A stretch of 22,865 nt of DNA. Origin: Burkholderiales bacterium. GTDB lineage: Bacteria; Pseudomonadota; Gammaproteobacteria; Burkholderiales; SG8-39. A program made the position numbers and the translations under genes. Shown here piece by piece: positions 6,284 through 15,990 of this stretch; the stretch's first letter is position 1; every line of letters starts with the position of its first letter. The notes below the pieces were generated by a model. That model searched no databases. It was given only the letters and a program-made list of their open reading frames with translations, and was not told the origin of the DNA. The stretch is from assembly GCA_016649475.1 (NCBI GenBank), contig JAENXP010000001.1, forward strand, positions 1 to 22,865, read 5' to 3'.

Positions 6284-8506
6284 CTACTCGTAAAAATTGA
6301 ACTGCCGTGAGTCGGGACGGGTCTGGTCGATGCTGCTGTAGCCGGGAACGTTGCGCTTCAGCGTCTCCAGCGGATTGGACCCGATACGCGATAATCCGTT
6401 CAACTCCAGCTGCAAGAACACGGCATTGGTCGTGGTCTCGGTGGCTGCGGCAAAGCGCGTCGCCACCAGGCGACCAATCCAGCAGCCTCCATTATATTCG
6501 AAACCGGCCAGACCTTCGACCAGGCGGCTGTCGCGCACCGAATAGTTATAGCGGCCTACGCCATACCAGCCGCCGCCCAGCGGCCACTGCGCCGAGATGT
6601 CCAACTGGCTCAGGGAGTCGCGGGTAAAGCGATAGCCGAGGTTGAGCACCTTCGCAGTTTCCGGCTGGTAGCGGACGCTCGCGCCCAGGCGCTCGAATAG
6701 ATTCTGGTGCGAGTTGTACTGCAGCGCGCTGTCCAGAGTCCAGTGCCGGGAAATGCGCCCGCCCAGCGCAGCCAGAAAATCCGAAGTCTTGTCGGTGCGC
6801 CCGGGGGTGGATGCGTCCAGTGTCACCTGCTGGTTGTGGAAATAGTGGCGCTGACCGACCGTGGCCCTGATCACTTCCTGGCCGTTGCGCGGCGACAGCA
6901 TGCGCGAGGTCACGGCCACGGTCAGCTGGTTGGCATCGGCGATGCGGTCGCTGCCGTTGAACAAGTTTTCGGAAAACATCTGCGCATAATTGAAATCGGC
7001 CTGGCCGGTATCGAACAGCGGGATCTTGCTCTGGTCGCGGTACGGCACGTACAGGTAATACAGGCGCGGCTCCAGCGTCTGGCGGAATTTCTGGCCGGTG
7101 AGGCTGGCGTCGCGCTCGAAGGTCAGGCCGCTGTCGAGACTGGCGATCGGCAGCGCCCTCTGGATGCTGTCGGGCGTGCCGGGAGCGTTGCGATCCAGGC
7201 TGTAGGCGGTGGCGTGAAAGCCCAATTTGGGCGTGAGATAGGCGCCCGGCAGGATCACCGGCAGGCTTGCGCTGGGGTAGGCCATGAGGCGGCTACCGAT
7301 GACGCTGGTGGGGTGAGCAAACTCGACGAACTCGCTCGTCAGGTTCAGATCGGTTCCGCCGACGTACTGGCGTGTCGCATTCAGCGTGAACTGGGGCAAC
7401 CTGCCGTAGGGTTCGACTATCGGGTTGCTCGGATCCTGCAGCGTCTGGAAACGCTGCACCCGCGCGGTCGCGGTCCACCAGCCGCCGCCGTAGGTAAGCA
7501 GGCCTTCGCGCGGCAGCGTGGTCTGCGAAGTAATGTTGATGCGGCTGGACAGATCGCGGAAATAATTGTCATCGGACACTTTGTTGATGTTGATGAAGCC
7601 GGTCAGCTTGCTGCTGAACCTTTGATTGTGCTGGATGGTCGTGGCATAGCGGCTGATGTTGCGCACCCGGTCGTTGGCCATGTGCTCGAAGCGCGCCTCG
7701 CCTTCGTAGCTTCGATCGAGATAGCGCAGCTGCGCAGCCAGCTGCAGCCCGCGCTTGGAAAATTCGCGCGGCTCGATGGTGAGATCCCGGTTCGGCGCAA
7801 GGTTGACGTAGTAGGGCACGCCGATTTCCACCCCGCTTTTGCCGCTGCTACCTATGGTGGGCGGGAGAAAGCCGGTCTTGCGCTGGTTGTGCAGCGGGAA
7901 ATCTACCCAGGGCACGTAGGCGATCGGCATGCCCTTGAACACCAGCTTGCCATTGCGCGCAACACCCACGTCGCGTGTCATGTCGAGGTCGAGCTCGCCC
8001 ACCTGCATGTACCAATCGTCGTTTCCCGCCTTGCAGGTGGTGAGAGTCGCGTTTTCCATGCGATACTGGTCCTTGCTTTCGAACCTGATTACATCGGCCT
8101 TGCCGCGTGCGCGCACCGGGTCGTAGCCGGAACGGCCGCGCAGGGCGAACTCGTAGTCGGCCTGGTCGAACTGGCCGACGCTGTCGCGCACGCGCAGGCG
8201 CAGCCCGGTGCCGCTGATGCGGTCGCCGTCGCGCGAAAGGAGCACGCCGCCGCTCGCCTGCACCTCATCGTTGGCGTAGGAGTAGCGCAACTGCTCCGCG
8301 CGGATGGTGACGTCGCCCTGGCGCAGCTCGACGTTGCCGCTGGCGCTGGTTTGCTGATTCGCATAGCCCTCGAAGCGGTCGGCGCTGATCGTGACCGGCG
8401 CGCTCATTCCGGCAGGCTTGCCCGCGGGCGGCATGAGCCGCGGCTCCTGCGCCTGCGTTGCCGCTGTGCAAAATAGCAAGGCCAAAGCGGGCACAAACAA
8501 GCGCAT
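6284..8506 (-). CDS. lptD: LPS-assembly protein LptD
   Basis: LptD is the outer-membrane beta-barrel that, plugged by LptE, inserts lipopolysaccharide into the outer leaflet. The 740-residue product has a signal peptide cut near ATQA-QEP (about residue 19). An LptA-like jellyroll with repeated VxLxxG strands (about 36-165) follows, then GKLVFKGMPIAYVPWVDFPL (186-205) typical of the family, and a barrel extending to the C-terminal aromatic FNFYE. The mature protein has only two cysteines: Cys158 in TTCKAG and Cys675 in NGGCW. They match the positions of one of the two interdomain disulfides of E. coli LptD. It heads the minus-strand operon and is divergent from amgK across a 171-base region. 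No Shine-Dalgarno is evident before its ATG. Confidence 0.95.
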   Translation of the reverse strand: MRLFVPALALLFCTAATQAQEPRLMPPAGKPAGMSAPVTISADRFEGYANQQTSASGNVELRQGDVTIRAEQLRYSYANDEVQASGGVLLSRDGDRISGTGLRLRVRDSVGQFDQADYEFALRGRSGYDPVRARGKADVIRFESKDQYRMENATLTTCKAGNDDWYMQVGELDLDMTRDVGVARNGKLVFKGMPIAYVPWVDFPLHNQRKTGFLPPTIGSSGKSGVEIGVPYYVNLAPNRDLTIEPREFSKRGLQLAAQLRYLDRSYEGEARFEHMANDRVRNISRYATTIQHNQRFSSKLTGFININKVSDDNYFRDLSSRINITSQTTLPREGLLTYGGGWWTATARVQRFQTLQDPSNPIVEPYGRLPQFTLNATRQYVGGTDLNLTSEFVEFAHPTSVIGSRLMAYPSASLPVILPGAYLTPKLGFHATAYSLDRNAPGTPDSIQRALPIASLDSGLTFERDASLTGQKFRQTLEPRLYYLYVPYRDQSKIPLFDTGQADFNYAQMFSENLFNGSDRIADANQLTVAVTSRMLSPRNGQEVIRATVGQRHYFHNQQVTLDASTPGRTDKTSDFLAALGGRISRHWTLDSALQYNSHQNLFERLGASVRYQPETAKVLNLGYRFTRDSLSQLDISAQWPLGGGWYGVGRYNYSVRDSRLVEGLAGFEYNGGCWIGRLVATRFAAATETTTNAVFLQLELNGLSRIGSNPLETLKRNVPGYSSIDQTRPDSRQFNFYE

Positions 8507-8550
8507 CGGGGGACTTTACGGTAGATAACGGGGAGGCTGCGTTTTTTGAA

Positions 8551-8559
8551 TGCTAAAAT
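8551..8559 (+). promoter_or_regulatory. Candidate extended -10 promoter for amgK-murU
   Basis: TGCTAAAAT matches an extended -10 (TGn followed by TAAAAT, five of six to consensus) in the lptD-amgK divergent region. No good -35 lies at 16-18 bases. A start near 8566 would give a leader of about 110 bases before the amgK ATG at 8678 and would exclude the upstream ATG at 8546. I could not identify a convincing lptD promoter on the other strand. Confidence 0.4.
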
Positions 8560-8642
8560 CGCACACTTTCGCGTTAATGGCAATCGGAACGCACTCGCAG
8601 GCCAGCTCGGAAATGCCGATTTGGCCTCTGTCTCATACATCA

Positions 8643-8677
8643 GGGGAGTACGAGGGGAGCCATCCGCTCATTCTGCG

Positions 8678-8686
<9 letters not shown>
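8643..8686 (+). repeat. Dispersed 44-bp element, copy 2 (spans the amgK start)
   Basis: Partner of 5-48, with 35 of 44 positions identical by hand alignment. It contains GGGGAG, GAGGGGA, a CTCATT block and ATGAACTCT. The corresponding hairpin (8650-8671) keeps seven of ten pairs, without obvious compensatory changes. It covers the presumed amgK leader and first three codons, so conservation could be regulatory at the RNA or DNA level. Confidence 0.55.
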
Positions 8687-10362
<1,676 letters not shown>

Positions 10363-10404
10363 ACCCCGGTCGTGCCGCAACTCCGGACAGACCCGCGGTT
10401 CGTA

Positions 10405-10420
10405 CTGTACAACTGTACAA
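10405..10420 (+). promoter_or_regulatory. Tandem CTGTACAA box upstream of pepP
   Basis: The 104-base gap between murU and pepP contains two perfect tandem copies of CTGTACAA (10405-10412 and 10413-10420). Each holds the palindrome TGTACA. Five bases on lies TCTAAT (10425-10430), a plausible -10 without a good -35. The boxes therefore sit where an operator or activator site would be. No regulator is identified. Confidence 0.35.
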
Positions 10421-10466
10421 TTGATCTAATCCGCACCAACCCGGGGCCGTCCTCGAACCGCACTCC

Positions 10467-11771
10467 ATGACCGACACCAAAGTTTACGCCGGGCGCCGCG
10501 CCGCGCTGCTGGCGCAGATGCAAAGCGGCATCGCCATCGTGCCCACCGCGCCCGAACGCCTGCGCAACCGCGACAGCGCGTACCCCTACCGTTACGACAG
10601 CTATTTCTACTATCTCTGCGGCTTTCAGGAACCCGAGGCGGTGCTGGTGCTCATCGCCGGGGCGCAGCCGCAAAGCCTGCTTTTCTGCCGCGAGAAGAAC
10701 CTGGAGCGCGAAACCTGGGACGGGTTTCGCTTTGGCCCGGAAGCGGCCCGGGCCGCCTTCGGCGTCGATGCCGCCCACCCCGTCGGCGAGCTCGACGAAA
10801 AACTGCCGGCGCTGATGGCCAACCAGCCCGCGCTCTATTACGCGCCGGGCATGGACGCGGACTGGGACGCGCGCATCATGCGCTGGCTGAATCAGGTGCG
10901 CGCGCAGAGCCGCACCGGCGTCAGCGCGCCGCAGCGCATCGTCGACGTGCGCGCCGCATTGGACGAGATGCGCCTGTTCAAGGACGGGCACGAACTCGAT
11001 CTCATGCGCCGCGCCGCCGCCATTTCGGCCAAGGCGCACGAGCGCGCCATGCGCGCAACCCGGCCGGGCAGGATGGAATACGAAATCGAGGCGGAACTCA
11101 TGTACGAGTTCCGCCGCCGCGGCGCGCAGTTCCCCGCTTACTGGCCCATCGTCGCCGGTGGCGCCAACGCCTGCGTGCTGCACTACAACGACAACGGCGC
11201 GCCGCTGCAGGACGGCGCGCTGCTGCTGATCGATGCCGGCTGCGAACTCGACGGCTATGCTTCCGATATCACCCGCACCTTTCCCGTGAACGGCAGATTC
11301 GGCGGCGCGCAAAAGGACGTGTATGAGCTGGTACTCGCCGCGCAGGCAAGCGCCATCGCCGCGACCAGGCCCGGCGCGGCCTGGGACACGCCGCATGAGG
11401 CGGCGGTACGCGTGCTGGCGCAGGGCATGATCGATTTCGGCCTGTGCCAGGGCAGCCTGGATCAGGTGCTCGAAACCGGCGATTACAAGCGCTACTACAT
11501 GCATCGCACCGGCCACTGGCTCGGGCTGGATGTGCACGATGCGGGCGAATACAAGCTCGAGGGCAAGTGGCGGCCGCTCGAGGAAGGCATGACGCTCACG
11601 GTCGAGCCCGGCTGCTACATCCGCCCGGCGGCGGGCGTGCCCGAGGCCTACTGGAACATCGGCGTGCGCATCGAGGACGACGTGCTGGTGACCGCAAACG
11701 GCTGCGAAGTGATCACCGCTGAAACTCCCAAGAGCATCGCCGCCATAGAAGCCCTGGTTGGCAAGGACTGA
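10467..11771 (+). CDS. pepP: Xaa-Pro aminopeptidase P
   Basis: PepP removes the N-terminal residue from peptides with proline in second position, using a dinuclear Mn centre in the cytoplasm. The 434-residue product has the creatinase-like N-terminal domain (about 1-170, beginning YAGRRAALLAQM) and the pita-bread catalytic domain. All five metal ligands are visible: Asp256 (LLIDAG), Asp267 (YASDITRTFP), His350 (HRTGHWLGLDVHD), Glu380 (LTVEPGCYI) and Glu403 (VRIEDDVLV). Length matches E. coli PepP (441). It sits 23 bases before ubiH, the same pairing as in E. coli and Pseudomonas. No strong Shine-Dalgarno precedes the ATG. Confidence 0.95.
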   Translation: MTDTKVYAGRRAALLAQMQSGIAIVPTAPERLRNRDSAYPYRYDSYFYYLCGFQEPEAVLVLIAGAQPQSLLFCREKNLERETWDGFRFGPEAARAAFGVDAAHPVGELDEKLPALMANQPALYYAPGMDADWDARIMRWLNQVRAQSRTGVSAPQRIVDVRAALDEMRLFKDGHELDLMRRAAAISAKAHERAMRATRPGRMEYEIEAELMYEFRRRGAQFPAYWPIVAGGANACVLHYNDNGAPLQDGALLLIDAGCELDGYASDITRTFPVNGRFGGAQKDVYELVLAAQASAIAATRPGAAWDTPHEAAVRVLAQGMIDFGLCQGSLDQVLETGDYKRYYMHRTGHWLGLDVHDAGEYKLEGKWRPLEEGMTLTVEPGCYIRPAAGVPEAYWNIGVRIEDDVLVTANGCEVITAETPKSIAAIEALVGKD

Positions 11772-11794
11772 GACATGCGTGCCCGTGTATCGCC

Positions 11795-12979
11795 ATGGAC
11801 TCCGAAGCGGTAGACATACTGATCGCCGGCGGCGGCCCGGTGGGCGCCGCTCTGGCACTTGCGCTCGAAGGCAGCGGTCATGCGGTCGTGTTGGCCGAGG
11901 CGCGCAGTGCCGATTCCGGCGGAGCGCGTAACGCCGATTCCGGCGGTGCGCGCGCTGCGGCGGCAGGCGATGCGCGCGCGATCGCCCTGTCCTACGCCAG
12001 CCGTCTGATCCTCGAGCGGCTAGGCGCCTGGTCCGGGCTCGCCGTCACGCCGATCGACTCGATCCACATATCGCAGCAGGGCGGCTTCGGCCGCACCCTG
12101 ATCCGCGCCGCCGATTACGACCTGCCCGCGCTGGGCTATGTCGCGAACTACGACGACCTGCAACGCAGCCTTTACGCCGCACCCTGCTCGGCCAGGCGCC
12201 TGTCCGGCGCCAGAATGACCGGCTTCGACGGCAGCACAGCCACGCTGCAAACGCAGGAAGGACAACGTACATACACCCCGCGCCTGACGGTGTTTGCCGA
12301 TGGCGCAAGCATTGCTGATGAGCAAGCCGCGCCTGCCTACAGCAAGGACTATAGGCAGACCGCGCTGCTCGCCTGGGTGAAGACCGAGCAGGCGCACCAC
12401 GGCAGGGCGTGGGAGCGTTTCACGCCCGGTGGGCCTCTTGCGCTGCTGCCGCATGGCGCAGGATTTGCTTTGGTGTGGACTACCGACCTGGATCGCGGTG
12501 CGCAGTTGCGCGCCCTCGACACCCCGGCTTTCCTGGCCGAATTGCATGCGTCTTTTGGTGACCGTCTGGGCGCATTCATCGAAGCCGGGGTGCGCAGCGC
12601 GTTCCCGCTGGCGCTGCGCTACCGGCGCGAGGAAACACGGCCGCACAGTCTGGCGGTGGGCAACGCAGCGCAAACCCTGCACCCGGTCGCCGGCCAGGGT
12701 TTCAACCTGGGCCTGCGCGACGCGTGGGAACTCGCCCGCCTCGCGCGCGATACGCGCGAACCCGGCAGCGAGCGCTTTATCGACGGCTATCGCCGTGCAC
12801 GTGCGCTCGACCGGCGCGCCGGCATCCGCTTTACCGACAGCCTGGTCGGTTTGTTTTCCAATTCCGATCCGCTGCTCAAGCTTGGCCGCGGCGCGGGCCT
12901 GCTGGCACTCGATCTGCTGCCCTTCGCCCGCCGCTTCGTCGCGCGGCGCATGATTTACGGCGCACGCGCATTGCCTTAA
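11795..12979 (+). CDS. ubiH: Ubiquinone biosynthesis FAD-dependent hydroxylase, UbiH type
   Basis: UbiH-family monooxygenases hydroxylate the ubiquinone ring precursor at the membrane-associated Ubi complex. The 394-residue protein has the Rossmann FAD motif IAGGGPVGAALALAL (10-24), the GDARAIALSYAS block (58-69) that marks the UbiH/UbiF/VisC family, a VFADGAS strand, and the second FAD motif AVGNAAQTLHPVAGQGFNLG (287-306) with RDAWELA. TDSLVGLF near the end matches UbiH. Which ring carbon it acts on cannot be read from sequence, because these paralogues share regiospecificities between species; location after pepP favours UbiH. Between the first FAD strand and GDAR lies an unusual tandem 8-residue repeat (ADSGGARN, ADSGGARA). 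No clear Shine-Dalgarno is seen. Confidence 0.9.
   Translation: MDSEAVDILIAGGGPVGAALALALEGSGHAVVLAEARSADSGGARNADSGGARAAAAGDARAIALSYASRLILERLGAWSGLAVTPIDSIHISQQGGFGRTLIRAADYDLPALGYVANYDDLQRSLYAAPCSARRLSGARMTGFDGSTATLQTQEGQRTYTPRLTVFADGASIADEQAAPAYSKDYRQTALLAWVKTEQAHHGRAWERFTPGGPLALLPHGAGFALVWTTDLDRGAQLRALDTPAFLAELHASFGDRLGAFIEAGVRSAFPLALRYRREETRPHSLAVGNAAQTLHPVAGQGFNLGLRDAWELARLARDTREPGSERFIDGYRRARALDRRAGIRFTDSLVGLFSNSDPLLKLGRGAGLLALDLLPFARRFVARRMIYGARALP
11909..11952 (+). repeat. In-frame tandem repeat within ubiH, 24-bp period
   Basis: GCCGATTCCGGCGGAGCGCG at 11909-11928 recurs 24 bases on at 11933-11952 with a single A/T difference. It encodes ADSGGAR twice, in a loop before the conserved GDARAIAL motif. 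The period is a multiple of three, so the frame is kept. The near-identity suggests a recent duplication. Confidence 0.8.
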
Positions 12980-13004
12980 CGCAAGCAAAAAATCGTGTTG
13001 GCGA

Positions 13005-13048
13005 CATAATTTTTTCGATTTTAATTCGCCGGCGATTGGGTATAGAAT
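13005..13048 (+). promoter_or_regulatory. Candidate dusB-fis promoter with AT-rich upstream element
   Basis: The 106 bases before dusB hold a sharply AT-rich tract (13005-13026, including a run of six T) followed by TATAGAAT at 13041-13048, which contains a TAGAAT -10 (five of six). No good -35 is seen. The AT tract could be an UP element, as expected for a strong growth-rate-dependent fis promoter. The leader after it turns C-rich (13053-13059). Confidence 0.45.
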
Positions 13049-13085
13049 TAGTTCCCCCTCGCGCAAAAGAAATCGATAGAACGAA

Positions 13086-14093
13086 ATGAGAATTGGACCT
13101 CATGTGCTGCGCAATAATCTGTTCGTTGCGCCGATGGCCGGGGTCACGGATCGTCCTTTCCGCCAGCTGTGCAAGAAATTCGGCGCCGGCATGGCGGTGT
13201 CCGAGATGGTGGCTTCCAATTCTCTCCTGTGGGGCAGCGAAAAGACGCGGCGACGCGCCAATCACGAAGGCGAACCCGACCCCATTTCGGTTCAGATCGC
13301 CGGCGCCGATCCGCAGATGATGGCCGAGGCCGCCATCTATAACGTCGGTGAGGGCGCGCAGATCATCGATATCAACATGGGTTGTCCGGCGAAGAAAATC
13401 TGCAATGTGATGGCCGGTTCGGCGCTGTTGAAAGACGAATTGCTGGTCGGGCGAATTCTCGAAGCCGTGGTCGGCGCGGTAAACGTGCCGGTGACGCTCA
13501 AGTTCCGCACCGGCTGGGATCAGCAAAACAAGAATGCCCTGACCGTTGCGCGCATCGCCGAGGAGAGCGGCATCCAGTTGCTCTCGATCCACGGGCGTAC
13601 GCGCGCCTGCGGCTACACCGGTCATGCCGAGTACGACACCATCGCCGACGTAAAAAGCGCGACCCGCCTGCCTGTGGTCGCCAACGGCGACATCAACACG
13701 CCGGAGAAAGCCAGGCACGTGCTCGACTACACCAAGGCAGACGGCATCATGATCGGCCGCGCGGCGCAAGGGCGGCCGTGGATTTTCCGCGAAATCGAGT
13801 ACTACCTGAAGACCGGTGCGCACCTGCCGCCGCCGCGGGTCACCGAAATCCACCAGGTGCTGATCGCGCACCTGTACGATCTGTACGCGTTCTACGGCAC
13901 CGATACCGGCGTCAAGATCGCGCGCAAGCATATTTCCTGGTACACCAAGGGACTGGCCGGATCGGCCGGTTTCCGCCACGCGATGAATCAATTGCAGAGC
14001 GTAGAAGAGCAACTCGCCGCGGTGAACCGGTTTTTCGATCAACAGGCGCAGCAATACGAGCATCTGCGCTATGAGGAGGAGTTGGCAGCATGA
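13086..14093 (+). CDS. dusB: tRNA-dihydrouridine synthase B
   Basis: DusB reduces specific uridines in the tRNA D-loop with an FMN cofactor and NADPH. The 335-residue product opens with the TIM-barrel FMN motif LFVAPMAGVTDRPFR (12-26). It carries the catalytic cysteine in DINMGCPAKK (95-104; Cys100), VTLKFRTGWD, LSIHGRTRACGYTG with phosphate-binding residues, VVANGDI and GIMIGRAAQGRPWIF. The C-terminal helical domain (HISWYTKGL) binds tRNA. The gene overlaps fis by ATGA, so the two are translationally coupled. dusB-fis is one of the most conserved pairings in beta- and gammaproteobacteria. The start follows directly from the conserved N-terminus. Confidence 0.96.
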   Translation: MRIGPHVLRNNLFVAPMAGVTDRPFRQLCKKFGAGMAVSEMVASNSLLWGSEKTRRRANHEGEPDPISVQIAGADPQMMAEAAIYNVGEGAQIIDINMGCPAKKICNVMAGSALLKDELLVGRILEAVVGAVNVPVTLKFRTGWDQQNKNALTVARIAEESGIQLLSIHGRTRACGYTGHAEYDTIADVKSATRLPVVANGDINTPEKARHVLDYTKADGIMIGRAAQGRPWIFREIEYYLKTGAHLPPPRVTEIHQVLIAHLYDLYAFYGTDTGVKIARKHISWYTKGLAGSAGFRHAMNQLQSVEEQLAAVNRFFDQQAQQYEHLRYEEELAA

Positions 14094-14332
14094 CACCGCG
14101 CGCCAGTGAAATCGCAGAATGCGTACGCAAGGCTCTGGAGAAATACTTCAAGGATCTGGACGGGGAGCGGCCGCGCGCCATCCACGAGATGGTGTTGAAG
14201 AACGTCGAAAAGCCCATGATCGAAGTGGTGCTGGGTCACGCCGATGGCAACCAGACGGTGGCAGCCAAATGGCTGGGCATCAACCGCAACACGCTGCGCA
14301 AGAAGATAGAGCATCTGAAGATAAAGATGTAA
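14090..14332 (+). CDS. fis: DNA-binding protein Fis
   Basis: Fis is a small homodimeric nucleoid protein that bends DNA, activates rRNA promoters and aids recombination. The 80-residue product has the dimerisation helices (about 5-40, CVRKALEKYFKDL, IHEMVLKNVEKPMIEVVL). The C-terminal helix-turn-helix is HADGNQTVAAKWLGINRNTLRKKIEHL (about 50-76). It is shorter than E. coli Fis (98) because it lacks the mobile N-terminal beta-hairpin arms that contact Hin/Gin-type invertases, as is usual outside enterics. Its ATG overlaps the dusB stop by four bases. A weak stem (ACCCG/CGGGT, 14334-14349) follows its stop without a T-run. purH lies 89 bases downstream. Confidence 0.95.
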   Translation: MTPRASEIAECVRKALEKYFKDLDGERPRAIHEMVLKNVEKPMIEVVLGHADGNQTVAAKWLGINRNTLRKKIEHLKIKM

Positions 14333-14421
14333 TACCCGGAGCGACGGGTGCAGGGTAAAACCAGGCGCAGGCATCAGCCGCACATCGCTCCTCACCGATT
14401 ACTCATCGCCCAGGCTTATAA

Positions 14422-15987
14422 ATGAGCATCCTCGTCAAGCAGGCCCTCATCAGTGTGTCCGACAAGACCGGCGTCGTCGAGCTCGCGCGCGCGCTGGCGC
14501 AGATGCAGGTCGCCATCCTGTCCACCGGCGGCACGGCCAAGCTGCTGGCACAGAACGGAATCGCCGTCACTGAAGTGGCCGAATACACCGGTTATCCGGA
14601 AATGCTCGACGGGCGACTGAAGACCCTGCACCCGATGATCCACGGCGGGCTGCTGGCAAGGCGCGACATGCCCGCGCACATGGCCGCGATAAAGGACGGC
14701 GGCATCGAGCCGATCGACCTGGCGGTGGTCAATCTCTACCCCTTCAACGAAACCATCGCCAAACCCGGCTGCACGCTGGCTGACGCAATCGAGAACATCG
14801 ACATCGGCGGCCCCACCATGCTGCGCTCCGCGGCCAAGAACCATGCCGGAGTCGCGGTTCTGGTCGATCCCGCCGACTACCTCTCCCTGCTGGATGAAAT
14901 GCGCACCAACGCCGGCCGGGTAAGCGCCGCCACGCGCTTTGCGCTGGCGAAAAAAGTGTTTACCCATACCGCGGCGTATGACGGCGCGATCAGCAATTAT
15001 CTGACCGGCCTCGATGCCGAGCACAAGAGCAGGGACTACCCGGAGCGGCTGACCCTGCAATTTTCCCGGGTGCAGGACATGCGCTATGGCGAAAATCCGC
15101 ACCAGAGCGCGGCGTTCTATCGCGACATGCAGCCGGCCGCAGGCAGCCTCGCCAGCTACACCCAGCTGCAGGGCAAGGAACTTTCCTACAACAACGTCGG
15201 CGATGCCGATGCGGCCTGGGAATGCGTGAAGACCTTCTCCGAGCCTGCATGCGTCATAGTCAAACACGCCAACCCCTGCGGCGTCGCCATAGGCTATACC
15301 GTGCTCGAAGCCTACCAGCGCGCGTTCAAGACCGATCCCACTTCGGCCTTCGGCGGCATCATCGCCTTCAACCGGCCGCTCGATGCGGCCACCGCTGAAG
15401 CCGTAAGCAAACAGTTCGTCGAGGTGGTGCTCGCCCCCGCGTACGATGCGGATGCGCGCAAGGTATTCGAAGCCAAGGCCAATGTGCGCGTGCTCGAAGT
15501 CCCGCTGGCTGCGGGCGCCAACCGCTACGACTTCAAGCGCGTCGGCGGCGGATTGCTGGTGCAGTCCCCCGACACGAAGAACGTGGAGGCGACTGAACTG
15601 CGCGTGGCCAGCAGGAAACAGCCCACCGAATCGGAGCTGCGCGACCTCCTGTTTGCCTGGCGCGTGGCGAAATTCGTCAAATCCAACGCCATCGTGTTTT
15701 GCGGCAGCGGCCATACGCTGGGCGTAGGCGCAGGCCAGATGAGCCGCGTGGACAGCGCACGCATCGCTGCGATCAAGGCGCAAAACGCCGGCCTGTCGCT
15801 GGACGGTTCGGTCGTTGCCTCGGACGCTTTCTTCCCCTTCCGCGACGGCGTCGACGTAGTCGCCTCGGCCGGCGCCAAGGCCATCATCCAGCCCGGCGGC
15901 AGCATCCGCGACGAGGAAGTCGTCGCCGCGGCCAACCAGCTCGGCCTGGTCATGGTCTACACCGGCCATCGTCACTTCCGGCATTAA
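14422..15987 (+). CDS. purH: Bifunctional AICAR formyltransferase / IMP cyclohydrolase
   Basis: PurH carries out the last two steps of IMP synthesis: formylation of AICAR with 10-formyl-tetrahydrofolate, then ring closure. The 521-residue product has the N-terminal MGS-like cyclohydrolase domain ([40 protein letters not shown], about 1-190). The transformylase domain contains the catalytic [11 protein letters not shown] (281-291, with Lys281 and His282), [37 protein letters not shown] and the C-terminal HRHFRH. Length is normal (E. coli 529). It lies 89 bases after fis and three bases before purD, a gene order also known in pseudomonads. It is unclear whether it has its own promoter in the fis-purH gap. 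Confidence 0.97.
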   Translation: MSILVKQALISVSDKTGVVELARALAQMQVAILSTGGTAKLLAQNGIAVTEVAEYTGYPEMLDGRLKTLHPMIHGGLLARRDMPAHMAAIKDGGIEPIDLAVVNLYPFNETIAKPGCTLADAIENIDIGGPTMLRSAAKNHAGVAVLVDPADYLSLLDEMRTNAGRVSAATRFALAKKVFTHTAAYDGAISNYLTGLDAEHKSRDYPERLTLQFSRVQDMRYGENPHQSAAFYRDMQPAAGSLASYTQLQGKELSYNNVGDADAAWECVKTFSEPACVIVKHANPCGVAIGYTVLEAYQRAFKTDPTSAFGGIIAFNRPLDAATAEAVSKQFVEVVLAPAYDADARKVFEAKANVRVLEVPLAAGANRYDFKRVGGGLLVQSPDTKNVEATELRVASRKQPTESELRDLLFAWRVAKFVKSNAIVFCGSGHTLGVGAGQMSRVDSARIAAIKAQNAGLSLDGSVVASDAFFPFRDGVDVVASAGAKAIIQPGGSIRDEEVVAAANQLGLVMVYTGHRHFRH

Positions 15988-15990
15988 TAC

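Noticed and set aside
6707-8476. 589-codon open frame on the plus strand opposite lptD
   Set aside because: Shadow of lptD; no recognisable domain and no start signals.
8546-8677. Upstream extension of amgK to an ATG at 8546
   Set aside because: The 44 extra residues look non-coding and would begin before the likely promoter -10 at 8551-8559; the family starts near the ATG at 8678.
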